Shown here: one piece after another, positions 16,766 to 22,312 of the stretch
Layout: each line of letters begins with the position of its first letter
How positions within the stretch are numbered: the stretch's first letter is position 1
Origin: a virus
Strand: one strand, 5' to 3'
IMG/VR virus record: IMGVR_UViG_3300014911_000021
Coordinates: 1-28,651 of that record
DNA: 28,651 bases
Notes under the pieces: model-generated
Database searches by the model: none
The model's input: only the letters and a program-made list of their open reading frames with translations
Told to the model about the DNA's origin: nothing
Position numbers and translations under genes: made by a program

Positions 16766-17127
16766 TTTTTAAGCTCCTTAACTATCTCGCGGGCGATCTC
16801 GCCCGACATCTTCGGCAACTGCTCAAAGGCACGCATCGAGCCTTTTATCTCGCTGACCAACTTAACCAATGAATCGAGCGACCGCTCCTGCTTGTTGACG
16901 TTGCGAATGAAGTCCACCTTATCAACATATCTGTTCGTACATTCTCTTTGGCATTTGGTCTGTGCCGCGAAGACCTCGGCGATCTTTTCGTCTTGATTGT
17001 TGAGCCGTTTGCCGAACTCGCATAAACTGCTCTTAATGGTTCGTAAGTTAAAAACTATCATGCCGCCAACCACGGCAATCGCGCTGCCTACCACCGTTAT
17101 CATTAACTGCCAGCCGGCCGGTACCAT
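16762..17127 (-). CDS. Mu gp25-like (DUF2730-type) membrane/coiled-coil protein
   Basis: A 121-residue protein with one transmembrane helix at residues 6-27 (WQLMITVVGSAIAVVGGMIV). It is followed by a charged coiled coil (residues 35-118) that includes two cysteines (TKCQRECTN). This architecture and position match Mu gp25/DUF2730. AAGGA lies seven bases before the ATG. Holin or i-spanin activity is an alternative, since it follows the lipoprotein gene. Confidence 0.6.
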   Translation of the reverse strand: MVPAGWQLMITVVGSAIAVVGGMIVFNLRTIKSSLCEFGKRLNNQDEKIAEVFAAQTKCQRECTNRYVDKVDFIRNVNKQERSLDSLVKLVSEIKGSMRAFEQLPKMSGEIAREIVKELKK

Positions 17128-17136
17128 GATGAGTCC

Positions 17137-17724
17137 TTAAATTTTAAGTTCGGCAACGAGCTTCTTTGTTGCCATTGACTGTTTGTTATTCTGCGCCGCT
17201 TTGAATACACCTCTCGCTTGCTCATCGACTGCGGCGAGGAAGTCCCTATTAGCATCGATAATCTCCTGTAGGCCTTGCGATTTTTTACGGGCACGGGCGA
17301 ACCATTCGGCGAGCTTTACACCACCCAAAGTTGTGCCGCCGAAGCCGAATAATATCGCTAACTGCTCGGCAAGTGTAAGACCCTCTCCAACTGCATCGAA
17401 TACCTTTTCGGTTGTCGGGCGTTTCGCCGCATCAGCGTAGGCTGCCTGCAGCGTGGATTCGTAATCTGCAATCTCCGGCGTGGTGGGCATTCCTGTAAAT
17501 TGCAGGCTTGCCCCAGTCCCCTCGACCAATTGCTTTGTCGCCGGCGTCCGCGCATCTGCGCCGTTGGCATCGACCGCCCGGGCGTTGAGGTAGGTGCGGA
17601 AGGCGACCTGCCTTTGCGATTCACTCGGTGCCAATCGCAGCGTGTCACAGCCAGAAAATAGGCCACAGAGAACCACAGAGATTAAGAGTGTGATTGACAA
17701 GATGATAATTTTGCGTCTGTACAT
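17137..17724 (-). CDS. Lysis-region lipoprotein with second hydrophobic segment
   Basis: A 195-residue protein. A type-II signal peptide (residues 1-26, lipobox LFSGC with the lipid-bearing Cys26) is followed by Asp at +2, which in Escherichia coli keeps lipoproteins in the inner membrane. A second hydrophobic stretch lies at about 117-141 (LAEQLAILFGFGGTTLGGVK), then a basic helical C-terminus. AAGGAG lies eight bases before the ATG at 17724. The first 43 bases overlap the end of the CsrA-like gene in another frame. It may belong to the lysis set (spanin-like), but two membrane links in one protein is not the usual o-spanin form. Confidence 0.6.
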   Translation of the reverse strand: MYRRKIIILSITLLISVVLCGLFSGCDTLRLAPSESQRQVAFRTYLNARAVDANGADARTPATKQLVEGTGASLQFTGMPTTPEIADYESTLQAAYADAAKRPTTEKVFDAVGEGLTLAEQLAILFGFGGTTLGGVKLAEWFARARKKSQGLQEIIDANRDFLAAVDEQARGVFKAAQNNKQSMATKKLVAELKI

Positions 17725-17939
17725 TTCAGACTCCTTTCAGGTCTTTGTGTTGTTCGCGGGTTCTTGCGCCTCGCGGCGCCGCGAACGATTTCAATTTCCG
17801 GGGCGAACTCGAATGTGAGCCTTGCAAAATCTAACAGGCCGTTGTGAGCGAGCCGGATTACGCCGAGGCTTTTGCCTTCGGCGATAATCTCGACATAATC
17901 ATCGCAATGCAAGGTCAATACCAATCGAGTTCGACTCAT
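17682..17939 (-). CDS. CsrA-like translational regulator (putative)
   Basis: An 85-residue protein from the ATG at 17939, which has GGAAAGGA seven bases upstream. Residues 6-58 resemble CsrA: LVLT at the first strand, a DDYVEI strand, KSLGVIRL, and ARLTFEFAPEIEIVRG, which parallels the conserved 'vRLG..AP.eV.vhR.E' of the family. Arg53 sits at the place of CsrA Arg44. The paired arginines at CsrA positions 6-7 are missing, so RNA binding may differ. The C-terminal 25 residues are extra and overlap the lipoprotein gene. The ribosome-binding site lies in a small hairpin loop typical of CsrA targets. Moderate confidence only. Confidence 0.55.
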   Translation of the reverse strand: MSRTRLVLTLHCDDYVEIIAEGKSLGVIRLAHNGLLDFARLTFEFAPEIEIVRGAARRKNPRTTQRPERSLKCTDAKLSSCQSHS

Positions 17940-17941
17940 AT

Positions 17942-17955
17942 TGGAATCCTTTCCA
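17942..17955 (-). promoter_or_regulatory. AGGA-loop hairpin over the ribosome-binding site
   Basis: In the minus-strand RNA the sequence UGGAA-AGGA-UUCCA folds into a 5-bp stem with an AGGA loop. The loop is the Shine-Dalgarno sequence of the CsrA-like gene. CsrA-family proteins bind GGA displayed in such loops and block translation, so this looks like an autoregulatory site. The fold is seen in the sequence; the binding is inference. Confidence 0.5.
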
Positions 17956-18008
17956 GACCGTTCAGTCTTTGATTTTAGGGCGGGGCGCATACAAACAGCC
18001 CGCGACAA

Positions 18009-18150
18009 AGTTTCAGCAACTCAGCCGACGGGCTGTGATTTTCCAGCTCATCGAGCGGATGCTGCCGGCATCCGCGATCCGGCCCGGGGCCGGAATTAAA
18101 AAAAGACTATAAAGGTATATCGGCTGGAGTCAAGAAAAAAAATTGAAATT
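18009..18150. other. Intergenic stretch with two tandem hairpins
   Basis: No gene is seen. GCGGATGC at 18055-18062 pairs with GCATCCGC at 18068-18075 over a TGCCG loop, and TCCGGCC at 18078-18084 pairs with GGCCGGA at 18088-18094. A run of A residues follows on the plus strand, so neither hairpin is a normal terminator for leftward transcription. They would lie in the 5' leader of the CsrA-like gene. The TGCCG loop and its GCTGCCGGC centre are shared with the hairpin at 19797-19819. Confidence 0.5.
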
Positions 18151-18525
18151 TTATGATTTATTTTTGGAGCGGGTGTTTTCGGCAATAATCTTCAGTAGGT
18201 CGATGATATCCTGGATGCCGAGGAACCATCGCAAAAAGGCCGATGCCACGAGCACTATGAGGAGCGGGACTATTACATACGCACACGCTATGCCAATCAT
18301 AGCAAACGTTTTTGGCTTGCAAGCGATAAGGGCGGTTAAGGCAATTAAAGCCCCTGCTATAATCAGGCTAATTATTATCTCAGGCCGAAGAATTTTCTTG
18401 GATATTGAATTTTTGAATCTTGCAACAACAAACCGCTCGCCGCAGACCTCGCACTTCATCTTACCGCCAGCGTAATCGCCGGGGACGGTGTGAATGTTCT
18501 CGCAATGTGGACATTGGGTCTTCAT
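18151..18525 (-). CDS. Zinc-ribbon membrane protein, unrecognised
   Basis: A 124-residue protein. Residues 1-30 form a four-cysteine zinc ribbon (CPHC at 5-8, CEVC at 25-28). Two transmembrane helices follow at about 49-69 (EIIISLIIAGALIALTALIA) and 74-98, then a short basic tail (ENTRSKNKS). The cytosolic zinc ribbon plus two-helix hairpin is common in bacterial membrane proteins of unknown role. It overlaps the 114-residue membrane gene by four bases (ATGA). It may be an accessory protein acting at the envelope, such as holin-like or superinfection-exclusion; neither is proven. Confidence 0.6.
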   Translation of the reverse strand: MKTQCPHCENIHTVPGDYAGGKMKCEVCGERFVVARFKNSISKKILRPEIIISLIIAGALIALTALIACKPKTFAMIGIACAYVIVPLLIVLVASAFLRWFLGIQDIIDLLKIIAENTRSKNKS

Positions 18526-18866
18526 GGTTTATGCTCTTGATTGCTATGTGCACGATTGCTAATAGCTTTGATGAGCGAACTGATGCCGAGCAGAAGAATA
18601 CTTAAGAATAGAATGACGAAAGAGGCGGCAACCGTGACGGTGGTTTTTAGCGACTCGACGACGTTCATAATGTTGTTGACAAGCTCCTCAGCCTTTGATG
18701 CGCCCCATGTATAATGGTGTATCTCATAGAAGCTGGAGAGGATAATACCACAAACAGACGCTATTATTCCTAATATACCAAGGGCCTTGAAGGAAATTGC
18801 TGGTGACTTGTTCGGATTTTCTATGTGAGAAGGCGCTTTTGGTTTAATAATTGATTTGTCCTGCAT
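18522..18866 (-). CDS. Two-helix membrane protein, unrecognised
   Basis: A 114-residue protein with a charged, proline-rich N-terminus. Transmembrane segments lie at about 27-46 (KALGILGIIASVCGIILSSF) and 76-98 (TVTVAASFVILFLSILLLGI), with a loop of some 30 residues between them and a basic, histidine-containing tail. Class II holins have two transmembrane helices and a similar length, but the position beside the regulators rather than a muralytic gene makes holin only one option. Confidence 0.5.
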   Translation of the reverse strand: MQDKSIIKPKAPSHIENPNKSPAISFKALGILGIIASVCGIILSSFYEIHHYTWGASKAEELVNNIMNVVESLKTTVTVAASFVILFLSILLLGISSLIKAISNRAHSNQEHKP

Positions 18867-18887
18867 TTACGAGGCTTCCCCAAAAAT

Positions 18888-19361
18888 TCACTTCTTGTGT
18901 TTTTTGCGGGGACCTAACTCGGATTCATAGATAGAAAGCAAATCCCCGAGCATTTCTTTATCCTTTTTTGACAATTTATCATAATGGGAAATTGCGTGTT
19001 TTAACGAATCAACTGCGAAGGAAATATTCAGGCGGGAATCCAATCCGCTTAAATCTTTAAGGCCTTTAGCTATCAACGCGGATACTGTGTTGCGTTCCTT
19101 TTGACTCAAAGATTCAAACCATTTTATTGTTTCGGTTCGCTGGATCATATAGGAAAGAGTTGCATAAACATCCTCACATTCGTCAGACATCAACATGGCT
19201 TGAAGTGTTATCGGGAGGACAAGCCACACCCGCAAAGCACTCTCGACGGCGCGATACTTTATCTGCCTTCGCTCCTCGACTTGTGCTGCAAACCGTTCTG
19301 CAATTCCTTTATCAATATCGTGATTGAACGGCGCTTTGTTAGGATTTTGCTCTCTCGGCAT
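18888..19361 (-). CDS. Probable ribbon-helix-helix regulator
   Basis: A 157-residue protein from the ATG at 19361 (PREQNPNKAPFNHD); an ATG at 19382 is also in frame, and neither has a clear ribosome-binding site. Residues 12-50 (FNHDIDKGIAERFAAQVEER, RAVESALRVWL) fit a ribbon-helix-helix domain: one strand, helix A, turn, helix B. The C-terminal 100 residues are helical (LSQKERNTVSALIAKGL) and may serve in oligomerisation. It is the first gene of the leftward block and faces the rightward regulator across an operator rich in ACAAG repeats, so it may be the phage repressor. The call rests on pattern only. Confidence 0.5.
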   Translation of the reverse strand: MPREQNPNKAPFNHDIDKGIAERFAAQVEERRQIKYRAVESALRVWLVLPITLQAMLMSDECEDVYATLSYMIQRTETIKWFESLSQKERNTVSALIAKGLKDLSGLDSRLNISFAVDSLKHAISHYDKLSKKDKEMLGDLLSIYESELGPRKKHKK

Positions 19362-19403
19362 AAAATTTTTTCCCACACACATACTACGGTAAACCCAGAA
19401 ATA

Positions 19404-19473
19404 ACAAGGCCTTACAAGATTATCAACCTTGTTTGCCCCCTATTTTAACAAGAAAAAACAAGTATTATACAAG
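19404..19473. promoter_or_regulatory. Putative operator: phased ACAAG repeats
   Basis: ACAAG occurs at 19404, 19414, 19448, 19458 and 19469, with an inverted copy (CTTGT) at 19428-19432. Neighbouring copies are 10-11 bp apart, about one helical turn. The cluster fills the gap between two divergent genes whose products both look like ribbon-helix-helix proteins, a class that binds short phased repeats. AAGGCCTT at 19406-19413 is an additional palindrome. Confidence 0.6.
19464..19469 (-). promoter_or_regulatory. Candidate leftward -10 box
   Basis: A perfect TATAAT reads leftward at 19469-19464, about 100 bases before the regulator ATG at 19361. A good -35 box at 16-18 bases is not seen. The box touches the last ACAAG repeat, so occupancy of the operator should repress it. 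Confidence 0.35.
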
Positions 19474-19480
19474 ATTTCCC

Positions 19481-19508
19481 TTGACTTTTGCCGATATATC
19501 ACTATACG
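19481..19508 (+). promoter_or_regulatory. Candidate rightward early promoter
   Basis: TTGACT at 19481-19486 and TATACG at 19503-19508 are separated by 16 bases, a plausible sigma-70 promoter just downstream of the ACAAG cluster. Transcription would start near 19515, only about three bases before the ATG at 19518. Confidence 0.45.
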
Positions 19509-19517
19509 TTGTATGTT

Positions 19518-19781
19518 ATGAAAGTTGAACAAATACAACTCTCGGTTAAGCGAAAAGTGGACAGGCCTATCCTGACGAAACTCAATATGGTTGCGTCTAT
19601 CGTCCACCGCAACGCCCATGACACGGCGAGGTACTTCCTGGTACGGTCATTAGATCAGTTCATCAAAGATTATGATTCGGCCAGGTACAAGGTATCTGGC
19701 ATGACCGTAGACCAATTTCTCGCCGAGGATGGTATCGGCCAGTCAACAACCCAGTCAGCAGCTCAGCCGATGGTCGGCTGA
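19518..19781 (+). CDS. Probable ribbon-helix-helix regulator, first rightward gene
   Basis: An 87-residue protein from the ATG at 19518 (MKVEQIQLSVKRKVDRPILT). The strand VEQIQLSV is followed by helix A (ILTKLNMVASIVHRN) and helix B (AHDTARYFLVRSLDQFIKDYD), the order of a ribbon-helix-helix DNA-binding domain. It is the first gene of the early block, facing the leftward regulator. It could act like Ner or Cro in Mu-type switches. An in-frame TTG at 19488 would place the start inside the promoter and is rejected. No Shine-Dalgarno sequence precedes the ATG, so the message may be leaderless. The stop codon lies in a perfect 9-bp hairpin. Confidence 0.55.
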   Translation: MKVEQIQLSVKRKVDRPILTKLNMVASIVHRNAHDTARYFLVRSLDQFIKDYDSARYKVSGMTVDQFLAEDGIGQSTTQSAAQPMVG

Positions 19782-19989
19782 GATAATATATCAAACCCGG
19801 CACGCTGCCGGCGTGCCGGCGAAAACAGCGGGCCGTCAGGCCCGATACGAGCGTTTTGCGTTTCATAAGGACGGTGTCCGGTGGAGTTGCCAGCGAAACC
19901 GGACACCGGGTAAGAAACCGGCCTTTAGGCCGTTAAGGATTTGCGGCGGTTGGCGTTGGAAGCGCTGGCAAACCACCCGCGACCGCCGC
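19762..19989 (+). ncRNA. Hairpin-dense untranslated region (structured RNA candidate)
   Basis: Six inverted repeats, all perfect over the arms given, lie in 228 bases. CTCAGCCGA/TCGGCTGAG is at 19762-19782 (9 bp) and CCGGCACGC/GCGTGCCGG at 19797-19819 (9 bp). CGGGCC/GGCCCG at 19829-19844 has 6 bp with a GTCA loop, and CGGTGTCCGG/CCGGACACCG at 19872-19908 has 10 bp with a 17-base loop. CGGCC/GGCCG is at 19919-19932 (5 bp) and GCGGCGGT/ACCGCCGC at 19943-19989 (8 bp). None is followed by a T-run. The region has no good ORF. It may be a structured early RNA, a leader for the following genes, or a string of REP-like palindromes. Confidence 0.45.
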
Positions 19990-20036
19990 GAATATAACCA
20001 AATACCGCTTGGATTGTAGCGATTATGGATTGAACA

Positions 20037-20222
20037 ATGGCATATAAGCCGGTCGAGAATATCAGCTTCAACAAGAAAAAGCACCCGGGACTGCTCTGGA
20101 TAGCGAACGTGATCGGAGAGGCAACAAACGAAGAGGCTGCGACCGTTGTGAGGAGACTGGTTGAGCAGGCGGGCACCGAAGAGATTGAAGGGCTTGGAAT
20201 AGACCGTATATTCAATTGTTAA
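20037..20222 (+). CDS. Small possible DNA-binding protein
   Basis: A 61-residue protein (MAYKPVENISFNKKKHPGLL). A short basic N-terminus precedes helix-rich sequence LLWIANVIGEATNEEAATVV RRLVEQAG, which could be helix A and B of a small ribbon-helix-helix or similar domain. GGAT lies eight to nine bases upstream of the ATG. The stop at 20222 is followed by the hydrolase gene. Being short, it could be a chance ORF, but codon use looks like its neighbours. Confidence 0.45.
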   Translation: MAYKPVENISFNKKKHPGLLWIANVIGEATNEEAATVVRRLVEQAGTEEIEGLGIDRIFNC

Positions 20223-20248
20223 AGAACATTCAAAGGGCTTTTACAGCA

Positions 20249-20968
20249 ATGATAAAGACGGCACAAGGTAATAAGAAAGTGAAGTTTATAGCTGCCGGTA
20301 TAATCGTAACAATTTTCTCCTTCTTAACTTACGCAGGCCCGCGTTCGCCGCGTTGCGTCGCAACGGGAGGGCATCCGGGCCTGCGGTTTTTATTTAGCCA
20401 CGGCTCGACTGAGCTCGCCGAAGTCAGAGGACACAGAGAATTATGGGCTTGGTTTGATCACCCACCACAAAAAGCCTCGCCGGCTTTCGATACACAACCG
20501 CTGTCGCATTGCAAAATAGTCCGTGCCCCTGTGCGCACGGGGGCACGGGCCGGAATTCATTGCGAATCCCGCAAGACAAAGGTTACGGCGTACTGTCCGT
20601 GCGGCAGGTGCTGCGGGCGATTCGCCGACGGCGTTACGGCGTCGGGGCACAAAATCAAAGCGGGGGACAGACTGTGCGCAGCCGATAAGCAGGTGCCGTT
20701 CGGCACGGCTGTTATAGTGCCGGGTTACAACAACTCCATGCCGGCCCTTGTGCTTGACAGGGGCGGGGCAATACGCGGCGACAGGCTCGATGTGCTCTTT
20801 GACACGCATGCCGAGGCGAAGGAGTGGGGTGTTAAGACTTTGAATTGTTATTTTGCGCGGGACCGACTCCGCAAGGACTCGCACGTACGGATGGCGGCAG
20901 CCGGGGGGCAGGGATGTTATTCCAAACCACCGGCTGCACTTTCGATTTTGATAAATGGTAATTGGTAA
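20249..20968 (+). CDS. 3D-domain cell-wall hydrolase (putative endolysin)
   Basis: A 239-residue protein from the ATG at 20249 (AAAGGG about 10 bases upstream); an in-frame TTG at 20216 is less likely. Residues 11-29 are a hydrophobic signal or anchor segment. Residues 30-105 are a low-complexity linker. Residues 108-202 match the 3D domain (double-psi barrel, as in MltA-type lytic transglycosylases): VTAYCPCGRCCGRF, then PFGTAVIVPG, then LDRGGAIRGDRLDVLFDTH with Asp170, Asp178 and Asp181. It would cut peptidoglycan glycan strands for phage release or entry. The linker DNA holds a terminator-like inverted repeat and a dispersed motif. The C-terminus ends in a TGGTAAT tandem repeat. Confidence 0.75.
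   Translation: MIKTAQGNKKVKFIAAGIIVTIFSFLTYAGPRSPRCVATGGHPGLRFLFSHGSTELAEVRGHRELWAWFDHPPQKASPAFDTQPLSHCKIVRAPVRTGARAGIHCESRKTKVTAYCPCGRCCGRFADGVTASGHKIKAGDRLCAADKQVPFGTAVIVPGYNNSMPALVLDRGGAIRGDRLDVLFDTHAEAKEWGVKTLNCYFARDRLRKDSHVRMAAAGGQGCYSKPPAALSILINGNW
20332..20391 (+). terminator. Terminator-like inverted repeat inside the hydrolase gene
   Basis: CGCAGGCCCG at 20332-20341 and CGGGCCTGCG at 20376-20385 are a perfect 10-bp inverted repeat, followed by a T-run (20387-20391). The loop contains a smaller CGTTGCG/CGCAACG repeat at 20351-20365. It is a good intrinsic-terminator shape but lies within an open reading frame, between the signal segment and the catalytic domain. Confidence 0.4.
20394..20445. 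repeat. Dispersed-repeat-like insert within the hydrolase linker
   Basis: The bases read TTAGCCAC, then GGCTCGACTGAGCTCGCC with GAAGTC, then AGAGGACACAGAGAA. The outer parts together resemble a CCACAGAGGACACAGAG-type motif, as if a palindromic GCTC-GACT-GAGC element had entered it without breaking the frame. The motif family is my recollection from PVC-type genomes; the inserted look is inference. Confidence 0.35.
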
Positions 20969-20975
20969 TTGGTAA
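20956..20975. repeat. TGGTAAT tandem heptad repeat
   Basis: TGGTAAT occurs at 20956 and 20963, followed by TGGTAA at 20970. The repeat encodes the last residues of the hydrolase, its TAA stop, and the start region of the next gene. Confidence 0.7.
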
Positions 20976-21263
20976 ATGGCAAAAAAACAGCGGAAGACGG
21001 ATAAGCCCGGGCCGATCGAAGGGCTCGCTGGGGAGATTTTTGATGTAAAGTCAGATGAGCGATTCGGTTGTCTGGGTGTGCCGTACATATATGAGCGGGT
21101 ACAGGCTGCCGACAAGGTGCTCGGGCTTGCGGCACAATTGGTCAAAGGGGCGAAGAACAGGGTGCGGGGCGTGTGTTTCGATGCGGGGAAATATGCAATG
21201 ATATCGAAGCCGAAGCTGAACGAACTGAAACGAGCACTGCGAAAGGTGGGGGTAAAAATGTGA
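20976..21263 (+). CDS. Unrecognised 95-residue protein
   Basis: A basic protein (KKQRKTDKPGPIEGLAGEIF at the start). It has a central helical part (IYERVQAADKVLGLAAQLVK) and a C-terminal strand-helix ending in lysine/arginine-rich KLNELKRALRKVGVKM. Small basic proteins at this place in early operons of transposable phages are often DNA-binding, but no motif supports a name. It starts eight bases after the hydrolase stop, across the TGGTAAT repeat. Confidence 0.6.
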   Translation: MAKKQRKTDKPGPIEGLAGEIFDVKSDERFGCLGVPYIYERVQAADKVLGLAAQLVKGAKNRVRGVCFDAGKYAMISKPKLNELKRALRKVGVKM

Positions 21264-21407
21264 AACCACGGAAAAGATAACAATCGGTGGAATCCGTGAA
21301 ATCCGCCCGCCGTGCCGCCGGCAAGTCGCGGCAGGTGGTTAAAAAATGAAAAATATCGGCAGTATTTGAAAATCGCGGAGCGAGTGGATGATGCAGGGAT
21401 GCCGAAG
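21264..21407. other. Short gap with dispersed repeat-like sequence
   Basis: Bases 21264-21302 contain CCACGG and a GTGGAATCCGTGAAATCC-like stretch. This belongs to the same CACGGATT-type motif seen at 11-30 and 16221-16245. A possible in-frame 5' extension of the helix-turn-helix gene (from GTG at 21312) crosses the second half but lacks a ribosome-binding site. Confidence 0.4.
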
Positions 21408-21902
21408 ATGAACGAAACAAACGGGATAATTGACGTGAGTGACGACAATATCTTATTGCAGCAGGTTGCCGAAGAGCACGGCGTGACGGCCAAGCAGATA
21501 GCGATGCTGACCGGCAGGGCGGTATCGACTGTCTATAAGTACCTTGCCGGCGGGTTGTCGATACCATCGGTTGTGTGGCGGCAATTATATCAAAAAACCG
21601 CCGACCCGCGAATCATCCAACTGATAACCGGTGATACGCTGGTAGCCATTGTTCCTCTTGTGCCGGCTGCGATAAAGGTGGATGCTCCCACGCTTTCAAA
21701 ACTCATCGATGCCCGCAAAAAACAGATACGCTGCGAGGAGTACGCGATAAAGATTCTTGAGGATGGCAGGGTCGATGAGGCCGACAAAAAAGCGGTGGCC
21801 GGCTACAAAAAAGAGTTCGCTAATATGGTTGTGTGCCAGTCGCAGCTATTTCAGGCAATAACCGGACAGTTTGAATCCGTCTGCGGGAGGTCGAAGGCAT
21901 GA
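21408..21902 (+). CDS. Helix-turn-helix regulator, CII-like
   Basis: A 164-residue protein from the ATG at 21408 (AGGG nine bases upstream); the ATG at 21399 and a GTG at 21312 are also in frame. The first half has a helix-turn-helix: LLQQVAEEHGVTAKQIAMLT, then GRAVSTVYKYLAGG. It is followed by WRQLYQKTADPRIIQLITGD, a pattern like phage regulatory CII-type proteins, in which a 'D-rii-litgd' box follows the helix-turn-helix. The C-terminal half is a charged helical region (DEADKKAVAGYKKEFANMVV). It probably controls early or late transcription. The stop overlaps the next ATG by four bases. Confidence 0.6.
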   Translation: MNETNGIIDVSDDNILLQQVAEEHGVTAKQIAMLTGRAVSTVYKYLAGGLSIPSVVWRQLYQKTADPRIIQLITGDTLVAIVPLVPAAIKVDAPTLSKLIDARKKQIRCEEYAIKILEDGRVDEADKKAVAGYKKEFANMVVCQSQLFQAITGQFESVCGRSKA

Positions 21903-22276
21903 CGCTGCTTACAAAGAGAATTGATAGAGAGCGAATCAGCTGTCAATCGGGGGTTGTAAAAGATGTGGTATGCCCGGAATGTTTTAGGTTGTGCGAATGG
22001 CCGAAGATATATCCACAAACAACTGACAGATACCACAGGACTACGCGAATCTATTACGCCTGGTGTTTCAGATGTGGCGCCGGGTTCATTGTCGATCAAT
22101 TCAAACGTGAATGTCGCTGGGTGATCCATAGGTACCGCAAATATCAACTCAAAGATCATATACCTACATTGATGGGCGACTGGGTATTGTTGAACGACCT
22201 GCCGAAACCGGCGCATATTGTAATTGGCCCGGGCGGTGACTTCGATACTCACATCGAACTGAAGGGGGCAAAATGA
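21899..22276 (+). CDS. Zinc-ribbon protein, unrecognised
   Basis: A 125-residue protein coupled to the helix-turn-helix gene by an ATGA overlap. A four-cysteine pattern, CPEC and CFRC, at about residues 25-28 and 56-59 makes a zinc ribbon. A basic, aromatic stretch follows (VDQFKRECRWVIHRYRKYQL) and then a C-terminal part of loose composition ending GGDFDTHIELKGAK. It could help the transposase or transcription, but no family is recognised. Confidence 0.6.
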   Translation: MTLLTKRIDRERISCQSGVVKDVVCPECFRLCEWPKIYPQTTDRYHRTTRIYYAWCFRCGAGFIVDQFKRECRWVIHRYRKYQLKDHIPTLMGDWVLLNDLPKPAHIVIGPGGDFDTHIELKGAK

Positions 22277-22312
22277 CGGCTGGGCAAGAAGGTACGAAAG
22301 AGAGTCGTGGCC

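Noticed and set aside
18078-18105. Terminator for the small membrane-protein genes
   Set aside because: The hairpin at 18078-18094 has its A-run on the wrong side for leftward transcription.
19729-20019. 96-codon frame through the hairpin cluster
   Set aside because: It starts inside the regulator gene and runs through the inverted repeats with arginine-rich low-complexity sequence and no ribosome-binding site.
20441-21493. 350-codon minus-strand frame
   Set aside because: It overlaps three plus-strand genes, including the 3D-domain hydrolase with clear motifs, and has no recognisable content.
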